Shown here: piece by piece, positions 8,687 to 17,321 of the stretch
Layout of the letters: every line of letters starts with the position of its first letter
Position numbering within the stretch: the first letter of the stretch is position 1
Assembly (NCBI RefSeq): GCF_049331405.1
Contig: NZ_CP186274.1
Location: 1,798,001 to 1,862,000 of the forward strand
Length of the DNA stretch: 64,000 nt
Source of the DNA: PoT sp049331405
GTDB lineage: Bacteria > Planctomycetota > Planctomycetia > Isosphaerales > Isosphaeraceae
Direction: 5' to 3'
The notes under the pieces: model-generated
Databases searched by the model: none
Seen by the model: the letters and a program-made list of their open reading frames with translations, nothing else
What the model was told of the DNA's origin: nothing
Made by a program: the position numbers and the translations under genes

Positions 8687-8911
8687 CGAGGGGCACTTGA
8701 CCTGTCGCGACACTCGAGGCAGGAAGCGTCAACGATTGGAATTCGTGGCATTGGTTCACGCCGAGGCACGCCTTGCCCTGGGGAGAGTCCAACCCCCGGC
8801 CGATCTCAAGTTGACATGGTCCCAAGGAATTGCGACAAACTTTATCCCCCCCAATCAGTCTGAGACGGCACCCAATCTTGGAAGAGATGCACCGACTGGG
8901 AGATGGATCTC

Positions 8912-9919
8912 ATGGGTTGGACAGGGATGCGCCGGGCGATTTTCTTCCTGGGATGGTTCGGGGGCGGGGTCTTCGCCGGGCCGGTTCTCCACGCGGACCC
9001 TATCACGTCCTGGAACGGCGGCAGCACCTCGGTCGAGTCGCTGGGCCAGACGTCCTCGGAGCAGGGGAGTCACTCCGAGTCAGCCGTCCGAGGCTCGACA
9101 ACATTTTCCTACGCGAGCGTCTACGACCCGTTCCCCGGGGCCTACAAGGTCGACGCCGGAGGGACGGCCGACGCCCGGGTGAACGGCACGGCCGATAATC
9201 TCCTGCAGGTGAACGCGACGTACTCGGTCGGCAACCCCGGGACGTCGCCTTACGACTACCAGAGCCCCGTGCCCGCCCAGTCGATCGCCCAGGCCTCCTG
9301 GGACGGCGACCGGATTCACATCGGCCCCGACGCCAACGGGGTGATCCCGGATTCGATCCGACTCGGCGTCGGCATGGACCTGAGCCCGGTCTGGGGTTAT
9401 ACGCGAACCTTGTTTGATTCGCCGAGGGGAGGGACATTGGATGTCCAGATCGGGAATCAGCATATCCAGCTCAACGACCAGAGCACCTGGGGAGACCCGG
9501 CGTACCATTCCAGCGACATCTCGGCATGGTTCGTGAAGCAGGGGTTCGCCTCGGCCCAGAATGTGGTCAACTCGTCGAATCCTTGGTCCACGCCGATCTA
9601 TCACGTCATGGCCTACCTGAACCTGCCGGTCGATGCGAATGGATGGACCTCGGCGTTCGACCTGGGCCTCAAGTCCACCATGGACGGCGGCTTCCCGCAG
9701 AGCAATTCCAGCATCGACATGGCCCCCGGGACTTTCTCGCTCTCGCTGGACGACATCACGCTGCCCGATGGCACCAGCGTCGTGGACGCGGGCCACGTCG
9801 TCACCTTCGAGTCGGGCCTGGCCTGGGCGACGCCCGTGCCCGAGCCGGGTTCGTTGGCGCTGGCGGCGTCGATGGTCCTCGGGGCGATCGGGCTTCGGAA
9901 GAGGCTGTTCCGGGACTGA
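8912..9919 (+). CDS. PEP-CTERM sorting-domain protein
   Basis: An exported protein of 335 residues. It has an N-terminal signal peptide (about 6-29), a Ser/Thr/Asn-rich beta-type body and a C-terminal VPEPGSLALAAS motif, hydrophobic helix and RKR tail. That is the tripartite PEP-CTERM signal processed by an exosortase, which is not in this window. The body resembles the PEP-CTERM protein at 33809-34894: both have IPDSIRL or PPDSIRL near the middle and a LPDG...VTF block just before the sorting motif. The ATG at 8912 is chosen because GGGAG ends 9 bases before it; the ATG at 8903 abuts that site. Its function is unknown. Confidence 0.85.
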   Translation: MGWTGMRRAIFFLGWFGGGVFAGPVLHADPITSWNGGSTSVESLGQTSSEQGSHSESAVRGSTTFSYASVYDPFPGAYKVDAGGTADARVNGTADNLLQVNATYSVGNPGTSPYDYQSPVPAQSIAQASWDGDRIHIGPDANGVIPDSIRLGVGMDLSPVWGYTRTLFDSPRGGTLDVQIGNQHIQLNDQSTWGDPAYHSSDISAWFVKQGFASAQNVVNSSNPWSTPIYHVMAYLNLPVDANGWTSAFDLGLKSTMDGGFPQSNSSIDMAPGTFSLSLDDITLPDGTSVVDAGHVVTFESGLAWATPVPEPGSLALAASMVLGAIGLRKRLFRD

Positions 9920-9934
9920 TTAGCGGAATCAAAT

Positions 9935-10240
9935 TCAGGTGTGATTGCTCGTTGGGCCTTCATCCTCCTGGACGGGGTACTGCGAGAGCTCGATGCCCGG
10001 GCCAAGCTCGCCGGCGAGGCGGATCAGCGAGGGGGGGGAAGTAGTCGCACTGGACGTAGACATCTCGGCGGGCGATGCCGAAGTCGATGCACATCGACTC
10101 GATTCCGGGGTAAGTGCGGAGGCGGAGGAGGTCTTCCTTGTGGGCCCCAGGAAGGCCGTGGCCTCTTCGACCTGGCGAGGGAACTCGTCGAAGCCGGCGT
10201 CGCTCAGATCGAGGTTGATCCCGGAGAACTCTCGCACACA
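9935..10240 (-). pseudogene. Frameshifted small hypothetical gene
   Basis: A coherent protein can be read only by switching frames twice. GINLDLSDAGFDEFP and QVEEATAFL come first, then a second frame gives HKEDLLRLRTYPGIESM and FGIARRDVYVQCDYFPP, then the first frame returns with LIRLAGELGPGIELSQYP. The breaks fall at the run of four C at 10145-10148 (one base too few) and the run of eight G at 10031-10038 (one base too many). The two shifts compensate. This is either a young pseudogene or two sequencing errors. No clear start codon is visible, and the family is not one I can name. Confidence 0.55.
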
Positions 10241-10450
10241 CAACGTCGGGATGGCTCGCCCCGGCGGAAGGCTGCGCAGGGCTCGAGAGGGCTCCCGGAG
10301 CAGAAGCGATCCGGGGCGAAGTCTCTTCCTTGGGCTCGCAGAACCGCGGACATAATTCTCTCCGGGGATGGGGCAGGGGGCTCGGTGATCCGCCGTGGGA
10401 CGGTGATGCGAACCCAAGACTCTCCCAGCGACGTCACCGGCACGCGTCGG

Positions 10451-12196
10451 TCATTTCTTGTAGACACGGATATAGTCGATATACATATCGGCCCGGCCGT
10501 CGTAGCGGGAGAGGTCGACGGGCCAGCCGCCGCCGGTGGCGAGGTCGACCATGAAGAAGAGCGGACGCTCCCGGCAGATCGGGAGCGTGTCGTGGCGCCC
10601 GACCTCGACGTCGTCGCAATAGTAGATGGTCACGTCTTCGAGGACCTTGCAGCCGTAGGTGTGGGGCGACTCGAACCAGGTCGAAGGCACGCCGAATTTC
10701 CGCATCCGGATGGGGTTGTTCATCCCCTTATAAGCCCGATCCTCGATCGCCTTGCCGGCGTCCCCCTGGTTCCAGCAATGGGGGGAGATCATGTAGCGAT
10801 CGTCGGCGTTGGGCGAGCCGGGGCCGTCGCCGCCGTAGGCCTCGATGATGTCGAGCTCGTCGCAGGGAGTCTTGTCCCCCTTGAGCTTGTAGTCGCTCAT
10901 GTAATCGGTCATCACCCAGAACCCGGGCCAGGCGCCGACGGCGTTCGGGCCGAGGAAGCGGGCCTCGAAGTAGCACGGCACGGAGACCTTCAGGCCGCTG
11001 GCGTCGTTCTTCATCGACGAGATCAGGCCCGCCGATCGCAGTCTATCGCTCGCGCGGATCCGGAGGTACGAATCGACCTGGAAAAACGGGTTTCCCGGGG
11101 CCTCGCGCCCGGTGAAGGCGTGGGCGCTGAAGTCCTGGGCGCCGTTCGGCGGCTTGTGGTCGTAGTACGTGGCCCTGGGGTCGGTGCTGGAGATCGAGAG
11201 CGGCCCCTGGAAGTCATCGGAGAAGGCCAGCGTCATCCCCCGCGCCGCGGGCGGCGGCCCCTCGGGGATGCCCTCGTTCCAGGAGATCCCGCCCTTGTTG
11301 TAGAGCTGGAGGTAGCAGGTGTCGTTGAGCGAGCCGCTCCGCCCGGAGATCCGCACGGCGATCGGCCCGTGCGGGTATCGGTCGGCGGGGAAGGTGAATG
11401 AGCCGGCGCCCTTGTCGTCCAGCTCGACGGCGGCGACCACGGAATCGGCGCCGAATTTCCCCCCCGGCTTCCACGACCGGGCCGTCAGCTCCTTGAAGCC
11501 CGGGGCCGAGACGGCAATGCGGACATTCCCCCGGACGTCGTCCCCATAGGCCGGTGAGCCGACGGCGATCCGGCTACCGAGCGTCTCATGTTCATTCGAC
11601 TCGGAGTCCACGACCAGCGAGTCGATCGCGATCTCGCCCTTCGCGGCGAGGTTCTTCCCGCCCTCGGTCGGCTGGCCGATGTTGAAAATGACCTCGGTGA
11701 TCGGGTAGTCGATCTTGCCGTTCTTGTCGCCGTCCCAGGTCTCGTGGCCGGCGTCGAGGTCGAAGGCGACTTCCTTCCACCCCTTGAAGTCGATGCGGCC
11801 CCCTTGCCCGGTGTTCGTCCCGTACTGGTGCGTCTCCCCTTTCGCGTCCAGGAGTCGGACGCCGTACGTGCAGCCGGAGCCGTCCCCGAGCAGCGCGAAC
11901 CGGAGCTTGTGGACGGGCGCGAGGATGTTGACCTTATTGGTCAACCCCAGGTACTCGAACGGCCCCTCGGCGTTGAAGCGATAGCGGAGCCCGACGCATT
12001 GCTTCCCGCCGAACGGGGCCTCGGCCGAGAGCCTAACCTGCGCATTCTCATTCGGGATGTTGACCACCCAGATCGCAGGCAGCGCCGACGCCTTCTCGAA
12101 ATCCTGGACCATGACCGGCGTCGTGCCCGCCGCATCCGCGACCTCCGCGTGGGCGAGCAAGGCCGAGAGCACCATCAATTTGAGCATGGGGCGCAT
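10451..12196 (-). CDS. Secreted GH16-type glycoside hydrolase
   Basis: An exported glycosidase of 581 residues. A signal peptide (1-22) is followed by an N-terminal beta-sandwich resembling a carbohydrate-binding domain (about 25-170), a middle linker or Ig-like region, and a C-terminal GH16 jelly roll. The GH16 signature ELDIIE lies at 447-452: Glu447 is the nucleophile, Glu452 the acid/base and Asp449 assists. The end of the protein (DYIRVYKK) is typical of GH16. Family members cleave beta-1,3 or beta-1,4 glucans or galactans, and the exact substrate cannot be told. GAGGA lies 8 bases before the ATG at 12196, which starts the signal peptide. Confidence 0.85.
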   Translation of the reverse strand: MRPMLKLMVLSALLAHAEVADAAGTTPVMVQDFEKASALPAIWVVNIPNENAQVRLSAEAPFGGKQCVGLRYRFNAEGPFEYLGLTNKVNILAPVHKLRFALLGDGSGCTYGVRLLDAKGETHQYGTNTGQGGRIDFKGWKEVAFDLDAGHETWDGDKNGKIDYPITEVIFNIGQPTEGGKNLAAKGEIAIDSLVVDSESNEHETLGSRIAVGSPAYGDDVRGNVRIAVSAPGFKELTARSWKPGGKFGADSVVAAVELDDKGAGSFTFPADRYPHGPIAVRISGRSGSLNDTCYLQLYNKGGISWNEGIPEGPPPAARGMTLAFSDDFQGPLSISSTDPRATYYDHKPPNGAQDFSAHAFTGREAPGNPFFQVDSYLRIRASDRLRSAGLISSMKNDASGLKVSVPCYFEARFLGPNAVGAWPGFWVMTDYMSDYKLKGDKTPCDELDIIEAYGGDGPGSPNADDRYMISPHCWNQGDAGKAIEDRAYKGMNNPIRMRKFGVPSTWFESPHTYGCKVLEDVTIYYCDDVEVGRHDTLPICRERPLFFMVDLATGGGWPVDLSRYDGRADMYIDYIRVYKK

Positions 12197-12745
12197 CAGG
12201 TCGGTCCTCAACGATCCGGGAGGGAATCGGGAATGCCTACTTATCACGATTGTCGAGACGTCGACCTGGACGGGTCAAGCCTCGCCCGGCCGCCGATCGT
12301 CCGGATTCGGGCGAGACCCGGAAGAAGGCCCTTGGTCATCAAGCCCTTGGGGCAGAGGAGGGATCGCTTGGGTCGATGGGAAGGCTTATCGGTGGTGTCG
12401 CTGGGGTCGTGGCACGTTCTCTTTGCATTTCTACGTGACCCCGAGACCCGTTCGGGCTACTTATGGGCCAGTCACATAGGTTTCCGGGAGCCGCGAGGTT
12501 GCCAGGAGAATTGCAATGCGGGCGTCCGGCGATCGGCCGGGGTGGACTGCGGTGGGCCTCTTGTCGCTGCGCAACCCCGATTGTTCCAATCGCGACTACC
12601 CTATCGTGTGGCCTTGGCGACTTCGGATTTCATCCGCTTGACACACGATCCGAGGAGTCGTCTTCGGAAGGGAGTGACTCTTTTCGGCCCTATCGAAGGA
12701 TCTCCACAAAAGCACGATCAATGTCGTCGATCACTGCGGGGCAAC
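12197..12745. other. Intergenic region with a hairpin repeat copy
   Basis: No convincing gene. It holds the upstream region of the GH16 gene and one recognisable dispersed repeat (12531-12604). Confidence 0.5.
12531..12604 (+). repeat. Dispersed hairpin repeat copy
   Basis: It contains GGCCTCTTGTCGCTGCGCAA followed by a CGATTG-TTC-CAATCG hairpin and CGACTACCC. The core is nearly identical to the copies at 29.0-29.6 kb, with the same upstream GGCCGGGG...GCGGT context. Confidence 0.6.
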
Positions 12746-13090
12746 TTAATCCTTGCGTGGCCTGAGGAGTTTAAATCGAAGACTTCTTGCATATTGAATT
12801 ATCAGAAAGTTCGCGATAACCACAAAAAGCTCAACCCCGACCCGATACGTTATTGGTATGTTCTGAGTGGAAAACAGGGCTGCAAAAGCCATGCTTGTCA
12901 GGTAGTCGAGAGGCGCATTCCTGTCGACTCTCGAGCGTTCCAGCGCAATCACAGTCACGGTAAGCACTGTCGATGAGATGAAAGCATGCAAAAACGGGGC
13001 ATGATGTTTGTTGTAAAGCCCCAGGAGGACGCCTAAGACCAATGGTACGACGAAGATGACTGCTATCGTTTTTGCTCGCGTCGCCAACAT
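12746..13090 (-). CDS. Small hydrophobic membrane protein
   Basis: A 114-residue protein with three likely membrane helices (about 8-26, 33-50 and 83-100), a basic N-terminus and a basic C-terminal tail (RSLRFKLLRPRKD), which suggests a cytoplasmic tail. The hydrophobic pattern is too regular for a chance frame. Codon use is richer in A/T at third positions than in neighbouring genes, and no clear ribosome binding site precedes the ATG. No family is recognised. Confidence 0.45.
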   Translation of the reverse strand: MLATRAKTIAVIFVVPLVLGVLLGLYNKHHAPFLHAFISSTVLTVTVIALERSRVDRNAPLDYLTSMAFAALFSTQNIPITYRVGVELFVVIANFLIIQYARSLRFKLLRPRKD

Positions 13091-13370
13091 GATTCTTGTT
13101 TATTTACCATGGATTTTGATTGGTCAGAACCGCCGCTCGCGGATCATTCAGAAAGTCTACATGAATCCGAGAGGTTACGCCATCGCTTGGTGGCTTGGGA
13201 CGTTGACTTAACCAGGGTTTTCGGCCGGGCTGGTCGTGTGCAGCAGGGGTGATCGGTCGGCGGTTCGCGGGGCGTCCTCAATGTCACCGCGAAATCGAAG
13301 ACAGGCGGTGAACCGCTCGGGGTTCGCCGCCTGCCGGGGATTACACGAACTGGGTCGCGTCGTTGGGTGA

Positions 13371-13394
13371 GGCCCGGTCAGGGTAGACCGGGCC
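13371..13394 (-). terminator. Hairpin downstream of katG
   Basis: GGCCCGGTC (13371-13379) and GACCGGGCC (13386-13394) form a perfect 9-bp stem with a 6-base loop, 22 bases beyond the katG stop. No T-tract follows on the minus strand. The rest of 13091-13416 holds no gene. Confidence 0.5.
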
Positions 13395-13416
13395 GGGATG
13401 GCTAACTCTCTGAGGC

Positions 13417-15855
13417 TCACTTCTGCCCGGCCTGGGCGAGGGCCTTGGGGCCCTCGGTGAAGGCGGGGTCGAGGTCGTAGCGGTCGAGGTTCATCACCTT
13501 GGTCCAGGCGGCGACGAAGTCGTCGGTGAACTTGTCCTGGGCGTCGCTCGAGGCATAGGCCTCGGCGATGGCGCGGAGCTGCGAGTTGGAGCCGAAGACG
13601 AGGTCGACCCGCGTCGCGGTCCACTTCACCTTGCCCGACTGGCGGTCGCGGCCCTCGAAGACGTTGTCGTCGTCGGAGGCCTTCTTCCAGTCGGTGCCCA
13701 TGTCGAGCAGGTTCACGAAGAAGTCGTTGGTCAGCGTGCCGGGACGCTCGGTGAAGACGCCGTGCTTGGAGTCGCCGGCGTTCGCGTCCAGGACCCGCAG
13801 GCCGGCGACGAGGACGGCGAGCTCGGGGCCCGAGAGGGTCAGGAGCTGGGCACGATCGATGAGGCGCTCCTCGGGCGGGCGGCCCTTGCCGTCGCCGAGA
13901 TAGTTGCGGAAGCCGTCCGACATCGGCTCGAGGGCGGCGAACGACTTGACGTCGGTCTGATCCTGCGAGGCGTCGGTGCGGCCCGGGCTGAACGGAACGC
14001 GGACCTCGCGGCCCGCCTTCTTCGCGGCCTGCTCGACGCCCACGCCGCCGCCGAGGACGATCAGGTCGGCCAGCGAGACCTTCTTGCCGTCCTTCTGTGC
14101 GGCGTTGAAGTCGCCCTGGATCTTCTCATAGGCCTTGAGGACCTTGGCGAGGTCGGCCGGGTCGTTGACCTTCCAGTCTTTCTGCGGCTCGAGCCGGATC
14201 CGGCCGCCGTTGGCGCCGCCGCGATAGTCGGAGCCGCGGAAGGTCGACGCCGAGGCCCAGGCGGTCGAGACGAGCTCCGAGACGGACAGGCCGGAGTCGG
14301 CGATCCGACGCTTGAGCTGCGCGACGTCCTCGTCGGTGATCTTCGTACCCTTCGCGACGGGGATCGGATCCTGCCAGAGCTGCGCCTCGGGGACGTTGGA
14401 GCCGAGCAGGCGCTGGCGTGGTCCCATGTCGCGGTGGGTCAGCTTGTACCAGGCCTTGGCGAAGGCGAGGCGGAACTCCTCGGGGTGTTCGTGGAACCGC
14501 TTGGAGATCTTGCCGTACTCGGGGTCCAGCTTCAAGGCGAGGTCGGTCGTGAACATGATCGGGGCGTGCGACTTCTTCGGGTCGTGGGCGTCGGGGACGG
14601 AGCCGTCGCCCGCCTTGTCCTTCGGCTTCCACTGATAGGCGCCGGCGGGGCTCTTGGTCAGCTCCCACTCGTAGCCGAAGAGGTTGTCGAAGTAGTCGTT
14701 CGACCACTTCGTCGGGGTGGTCGACCACGCGCCTTCGAGGCCGCTGGTGATCGTGTCGTCCCCCTTGCCCTTGCCGAACGAGCTGAGCCAGCCGAGCCCC
14801 TGGGCGAGCAGCCCCGCGCCTTCGGGGGCGGGGCCGACGAACTTCTTCGGGTCGGCGGCGCCATGGGCCTTGCCGAACGTATGGCCGCCGGCGATCAGGG
14901 CGACGGTCTCCTCATCGGTCATGGCCATCCGGCCGAAGGTCAGGCGGATGCCGTGGGCCGCGGCGACGGGGTCTGGCTTGCCCTTGGGGCCCTCGGGGTT
15001 GACGTAGATCAGGCCCATCTGCGTGGCGCCGAGGGGCTTCTCCATGTCCTTGCCGTCGTAGCGTTCGCCGCCGAGCCATTCACGCTCGGGGCCCCAGTTG
15101 ACGTCGAGCTGCGGCTCCCAGACGTCCTCGCGGCCCCCGGCGAAGCCGAAGGGCTTGAGCCCCATCGACTCCAGGGCGCAATTCCCCGTGAGGATCATGA
15201 GGTCGGCCCACGAGAGCTTGCGGCCGTACTTCTGCTTGATCGGCCAGAGGAGCCGGCGGGCCTTGTCGAGGTTCGCGTTGTCGGGCCAGCTATTGAGCGG
15301 GGCGAACCGCTGGGTGCCGTCCCCGGCGCCGCCGCGGCCGTCGCCGATCCGGTACGTCCCCGCGCTGTGCCATGCCATCCGGATGAAGAGGGGGCCGTAG
15401 TGGCCGTAGTCGGCCGGCCACCAGTCCTGCGAGGTCGTCAGGGCCTTGTGGATGTCCTTCTTGACGGCCTCGATGTCGAGGGTCTTGAACTCCTTGGCGT
15501 AGTTGAAGGTCTCGCCGAGCGGGTTGCTCCTCGGGGAGTTCTGGTGGAGGATCTGCAGGTTCAGCTCGTTGGGCCACCAGTCTCGGTTCGACATGGCCTT
15601 GGGGGCGGGGGCGTCGTAGGCCGGCGGGGCCTGGACGTCGCCTTTCGGCCCGTGCGCGGGGGCGGAGGCGGGGGCATCGGCCCTGGCGAGGCCGGTGAGG
15701 GCCCGGACGGCGCCCGTCACCGGGCACTTGGAGACGGGGGCCGCTTCCTGGCCCTCCGCTTCGGCGGGAGGCGAGTCGTGGGCGATCGCGGGCGCGGTGG
15801 CGCAGAGCACCGCGAGGCTCGTGAACGCATGGGCGAGGCGGGTAGTCGTCCTCAT
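13417..15855 (-). CDS. katG: Exported catalase-peroxidase KatG
   Basis: A bifunctional haem catalase-peroxidase of 812 residues that destroys hydrogen peroxide. The distal site is Arg159, Trp162, His163 (RMAWHSAG) and the proximal haem ligand is His325 (GGHTFG). The family's Met-Tyr-Trp cross-link residues are present as Trp162, Tyr284 and Met310. The C-terminal half is the usual degenerate duplicate domain. Unlike most KatGs it starts with a signal peptide (about 1-25, ending APAIA) and an Ala/Pro-rich stretch, so it probably acts in the periplasm, like KatP-type enzymes. The start at 15855 has GGGAGGGA just upstream; a longer frame would place unrelated Arg-rich text before the signal. It is divergent from oxyR, its likely regulator. 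Confidence 0.95.
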   Translation of the reverse strand: MRTTTRLAHAFTSLAVLCATAPAIAHDSPPAEAEGQEAAPVSKCPVTGAVRALTGLARADAPASAPAHGPKGDVQAPPAYDAPAPKAMSNRDWWPNELNLQILHQNSPRSNPLGETFNYAKEFKTLDIEAVKKDIHKALTTSQDWWPADYGHYGPLFIRMAWHSAGTYRIGDGRGGAGDGTQRFAPLNSWPDNANLDKARRLLWPIKQKYGRKLSWADLMILTGNCALESMGLKPFGFAGGREDVWEPQLDVNWGPEREWLGGERYDGKDMEKPLGATQMGLIYVNPEGPKGKPDPVAAAHGIRLTFGRMAMTDEETVALIAGGHTFGKAHGAADPKKFVGPAPEGAGLLAQGLGWLSSFGKGKGDDTITSGLEGAWSTTPTKWSNDYFDNLFGYEWELTKSPAGAYQWKPKDKAGDGSVPDAHDPKKSHAPIMFTTDLALKLDPEYGKISKRFHEHPEEFRLAFAKAWYKLTHRDMGPRQRLLGSNVPEAQLWQDPIPVAKGTKITDEDVAQLKRRIADSGLSVSELVSTAWASASTFRGSDYRGGANGGRIRLEPQKDWKVNDPADLAKVLKAYEKIQGDFNAAQKDGKKVSLADLIVLGGGVGVEQAAKKAGREVRVPFSPGRTDASQDQTDVKSFAALEPMSDGFRNYLGDGKGRPPEERLIDRAQLLTLSGPELAVLVAGLRVLDANAGDSKHGVFTERPGTLTNDFFVNLLDMGTDWKKASDDDNVFEGRDRQSGKVKWTATRVDLVFGSNSQLRAIAEAYASSDAQDKFTDDFVAAWTKVMNLDRYDLDPAFTEGPKALAQAGQK

Positions 15856-16097
15856 AGTCCCTCCCAGATGGCTGTTGAAGTTCGTTCTCTGCTGCCGGGA
15901 CGGCTCGCCGACGGGTCGGGTCCGGCCGACCTCGCGTCTCTTCCGGGGCGCATCGTCGAAGGGCGACGACGGCCGGCGCGCGGCGACGATCATCCGGACG
16001 AGGAACCGGGCCAGACCCCTGGCTCGCTGAATCGTCGGCGACGCGTTGCAGTATCGCAAGAGGCTAATGGCTGGTCCAATGCGTCTCGCGGATCGGT

Positions 16098-16118
16098 ATC
16101 ATGCCTGGGGTGCATGAT
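16098..16118. promoter_or_regulatory. Candidate OxyR (LysR-type) binding palindrome
   Basis: ATCATGC (16098-16104) and GCATGAT (16112-16118) form a perfect inverted repeat with a 7-base spacer. It contains T(16102)-N11-A(16114), the LysR-box pattern. It lies 20-40 bases before the oxyR ATG and between oxyR and katG. The 7-base spacing between half-sites is the one used by OxyR, although the bases differ from the E. coli consensus. Confidence 0.45.
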
Positions 16119-16138
16119 CACGGGCCTGGAGATTCGGG

Positions 16139-17020
16139 ATGGAACTGGATCAGTTGCGGCACTTCCTCCGGGTCGCGAGCCGGGGTAACTTCACGAGGGC
16201 CGCCGAGGACCTGGAGGTCTCCCAGTCGACGCTCAGCCGTTCGATCCAGAGGCTCGAGGAGGAATTCGGCCTCCCGCTCTTCGAGCGCAAGACCCGATCC
16301 GTCGCCCTCACCGACGCCGGTCTCCTGCTCCAGAAGCGGGCCCAGCAGGTCCTCACGATCCTCGACGACACCCGCGCCGAGCTCACCGACGACGGCGAAA
16401 CCGGCCGGATCCGCGTCGGGGCGATCCCCACGATCGCGCCCTATTTCCTGCCCGAACTCCTCGGCCAGTTCGCCGCAACGCACCCGAAGGCAACGGTCGT
16501 CGTGCAGGAGAACACCACCGACGCCCTCCTGAAGGCCTGCGCGCAAGGCGAGGTCGACCTGGCGATCGTCGCCTTGCCGGTTCGCGAGCGTTACCTCGAG
16601 GTCGAGCCCCTCTTCGAGGAGGAGCTCCTCCTCGTCCTCCCCCCCGACCATCCTTTAGCCTCCCGTCCGCAGATCCGCCTCGACGACGTGGAGCCATACC
16701 CCTTCGTCCTGCTGGACGAAGCCCATTGCCTCTCCGAGAACATCGTCTCCTTCTGCCGCCAGCGCTCGTTTCAGCCGGTGGCCGTCGAGCGCACGAGCCA
16801 GCTGGCGATGGTCCAGGAGCTCGTCTCCCTCTCCCACGGCGTCTCGATGATCCCCGCGATGGCCCGCCTCCGCGACCAGAGCGACCGCCGCATCTACCGC
16901 TCCCTCACCCGCCCCAGGCCCACGCGCACCATCGCCGTCGCCTGGAACCCCTACCGCTTCCAGAGCCGCCTCCTGCAAGCCTTCCGCGACCACCTGAAAC
17001 GCGGCAGCATCGGCCGATGA
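16139..17020 (+). CDS. oxyR: OxyR-like LysR-family peroxide sensor
   Basis: A LysR-type regulator of 293 residues with an N-terminal winged helix-turn-helix (residues 1-60, SQSTLSRSIQRLEEEFG) and a C-terminal substrate-type domain. Two cysteines, Cys197 and Cys206, sit in DEAHCLSENIVSFC. That matches the peroxide-sensing pair of OxyR in both spacing (nine residues) and context (HCL...FC). Oxidation to a disulfide would switch it on. Its divergent position to katG supports peroxide control of katG and of itself. The ATG at 16139 begins the conserved MELDQLRHF start. It is listed as OxyR by motif and context, without a phylogeny. Confidence 0.9.
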   Translation: MELDQLRHFLRVASRGNFTRAAEDLEVSQSTLSRSIQRLEEEFGLPLFERKTRSVALTDAGLLLQKRAQQVLTILDDTRAELTDDGETGRIRVGAIPTIAPYFLPELLGQFAATHPKATVVVQENTTDALLKACAQGEVDLAIVALPVRERYLEVEPLFEEELLLVLPPDHPLASRPQIRLDDVEPYPFVLLDEAHCLSENIVSFCRQRSFQPVAVERTSQLAMVQELVSLSHGVSMIPAMARLRDQSDRRIYRSLTRPRPTRTIAVAWNPYRFQSRLLQAFRDHLKRGSIGR

Positions 17021-17321
17021 CGCCGCAGCCTTGTGCCTCTCGATCCCGTACGTAGGCTCCGAAAGACGAGTTTAAGCATGAAAACGTCTAATTTTATTAT
17101 ATGTTTTTTAATAATCGGGACGCAGCGACAGGAGGTTTGAGGCCGATTGCCCGGCCGGTTCGCGGTCCCCGGCGATCCTTCGCATCAGATCGAGGCTCGT
17201 CGCGGGATGGGCACATGTCCGAAAGATGGGAGGCCGAGATAAAGGCCACTTGCCCATGAAATTCCGGGTATGAACGTCAAGTTGGTCTGACCGGCTTATC
17301 AATCGGCCTGGCATCGTCGGT
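17021..17321. other. Intergenic, AT-rich pocket
   Basis: This lies between convergent oxyR and the patatin gene. AT-rich bases at about 17070-17115 could help end transcription. No gene is seen. Confidence 0.5.

Noticed and set aside
16139..16139. A match to the exact E. coli OxyR consensus (ATAG-N7-CTAT)
   Set aside because: No such sequence is present between katG and oxyR; only the different ATCATGC-N7-GCATGAT palindrome is seen.
13762..16188. An 800-codon plus-strand frame opposite katG
   Set aside because: katG is unmistakable on the minus strand; the antisense frame has biased composition and no motif.
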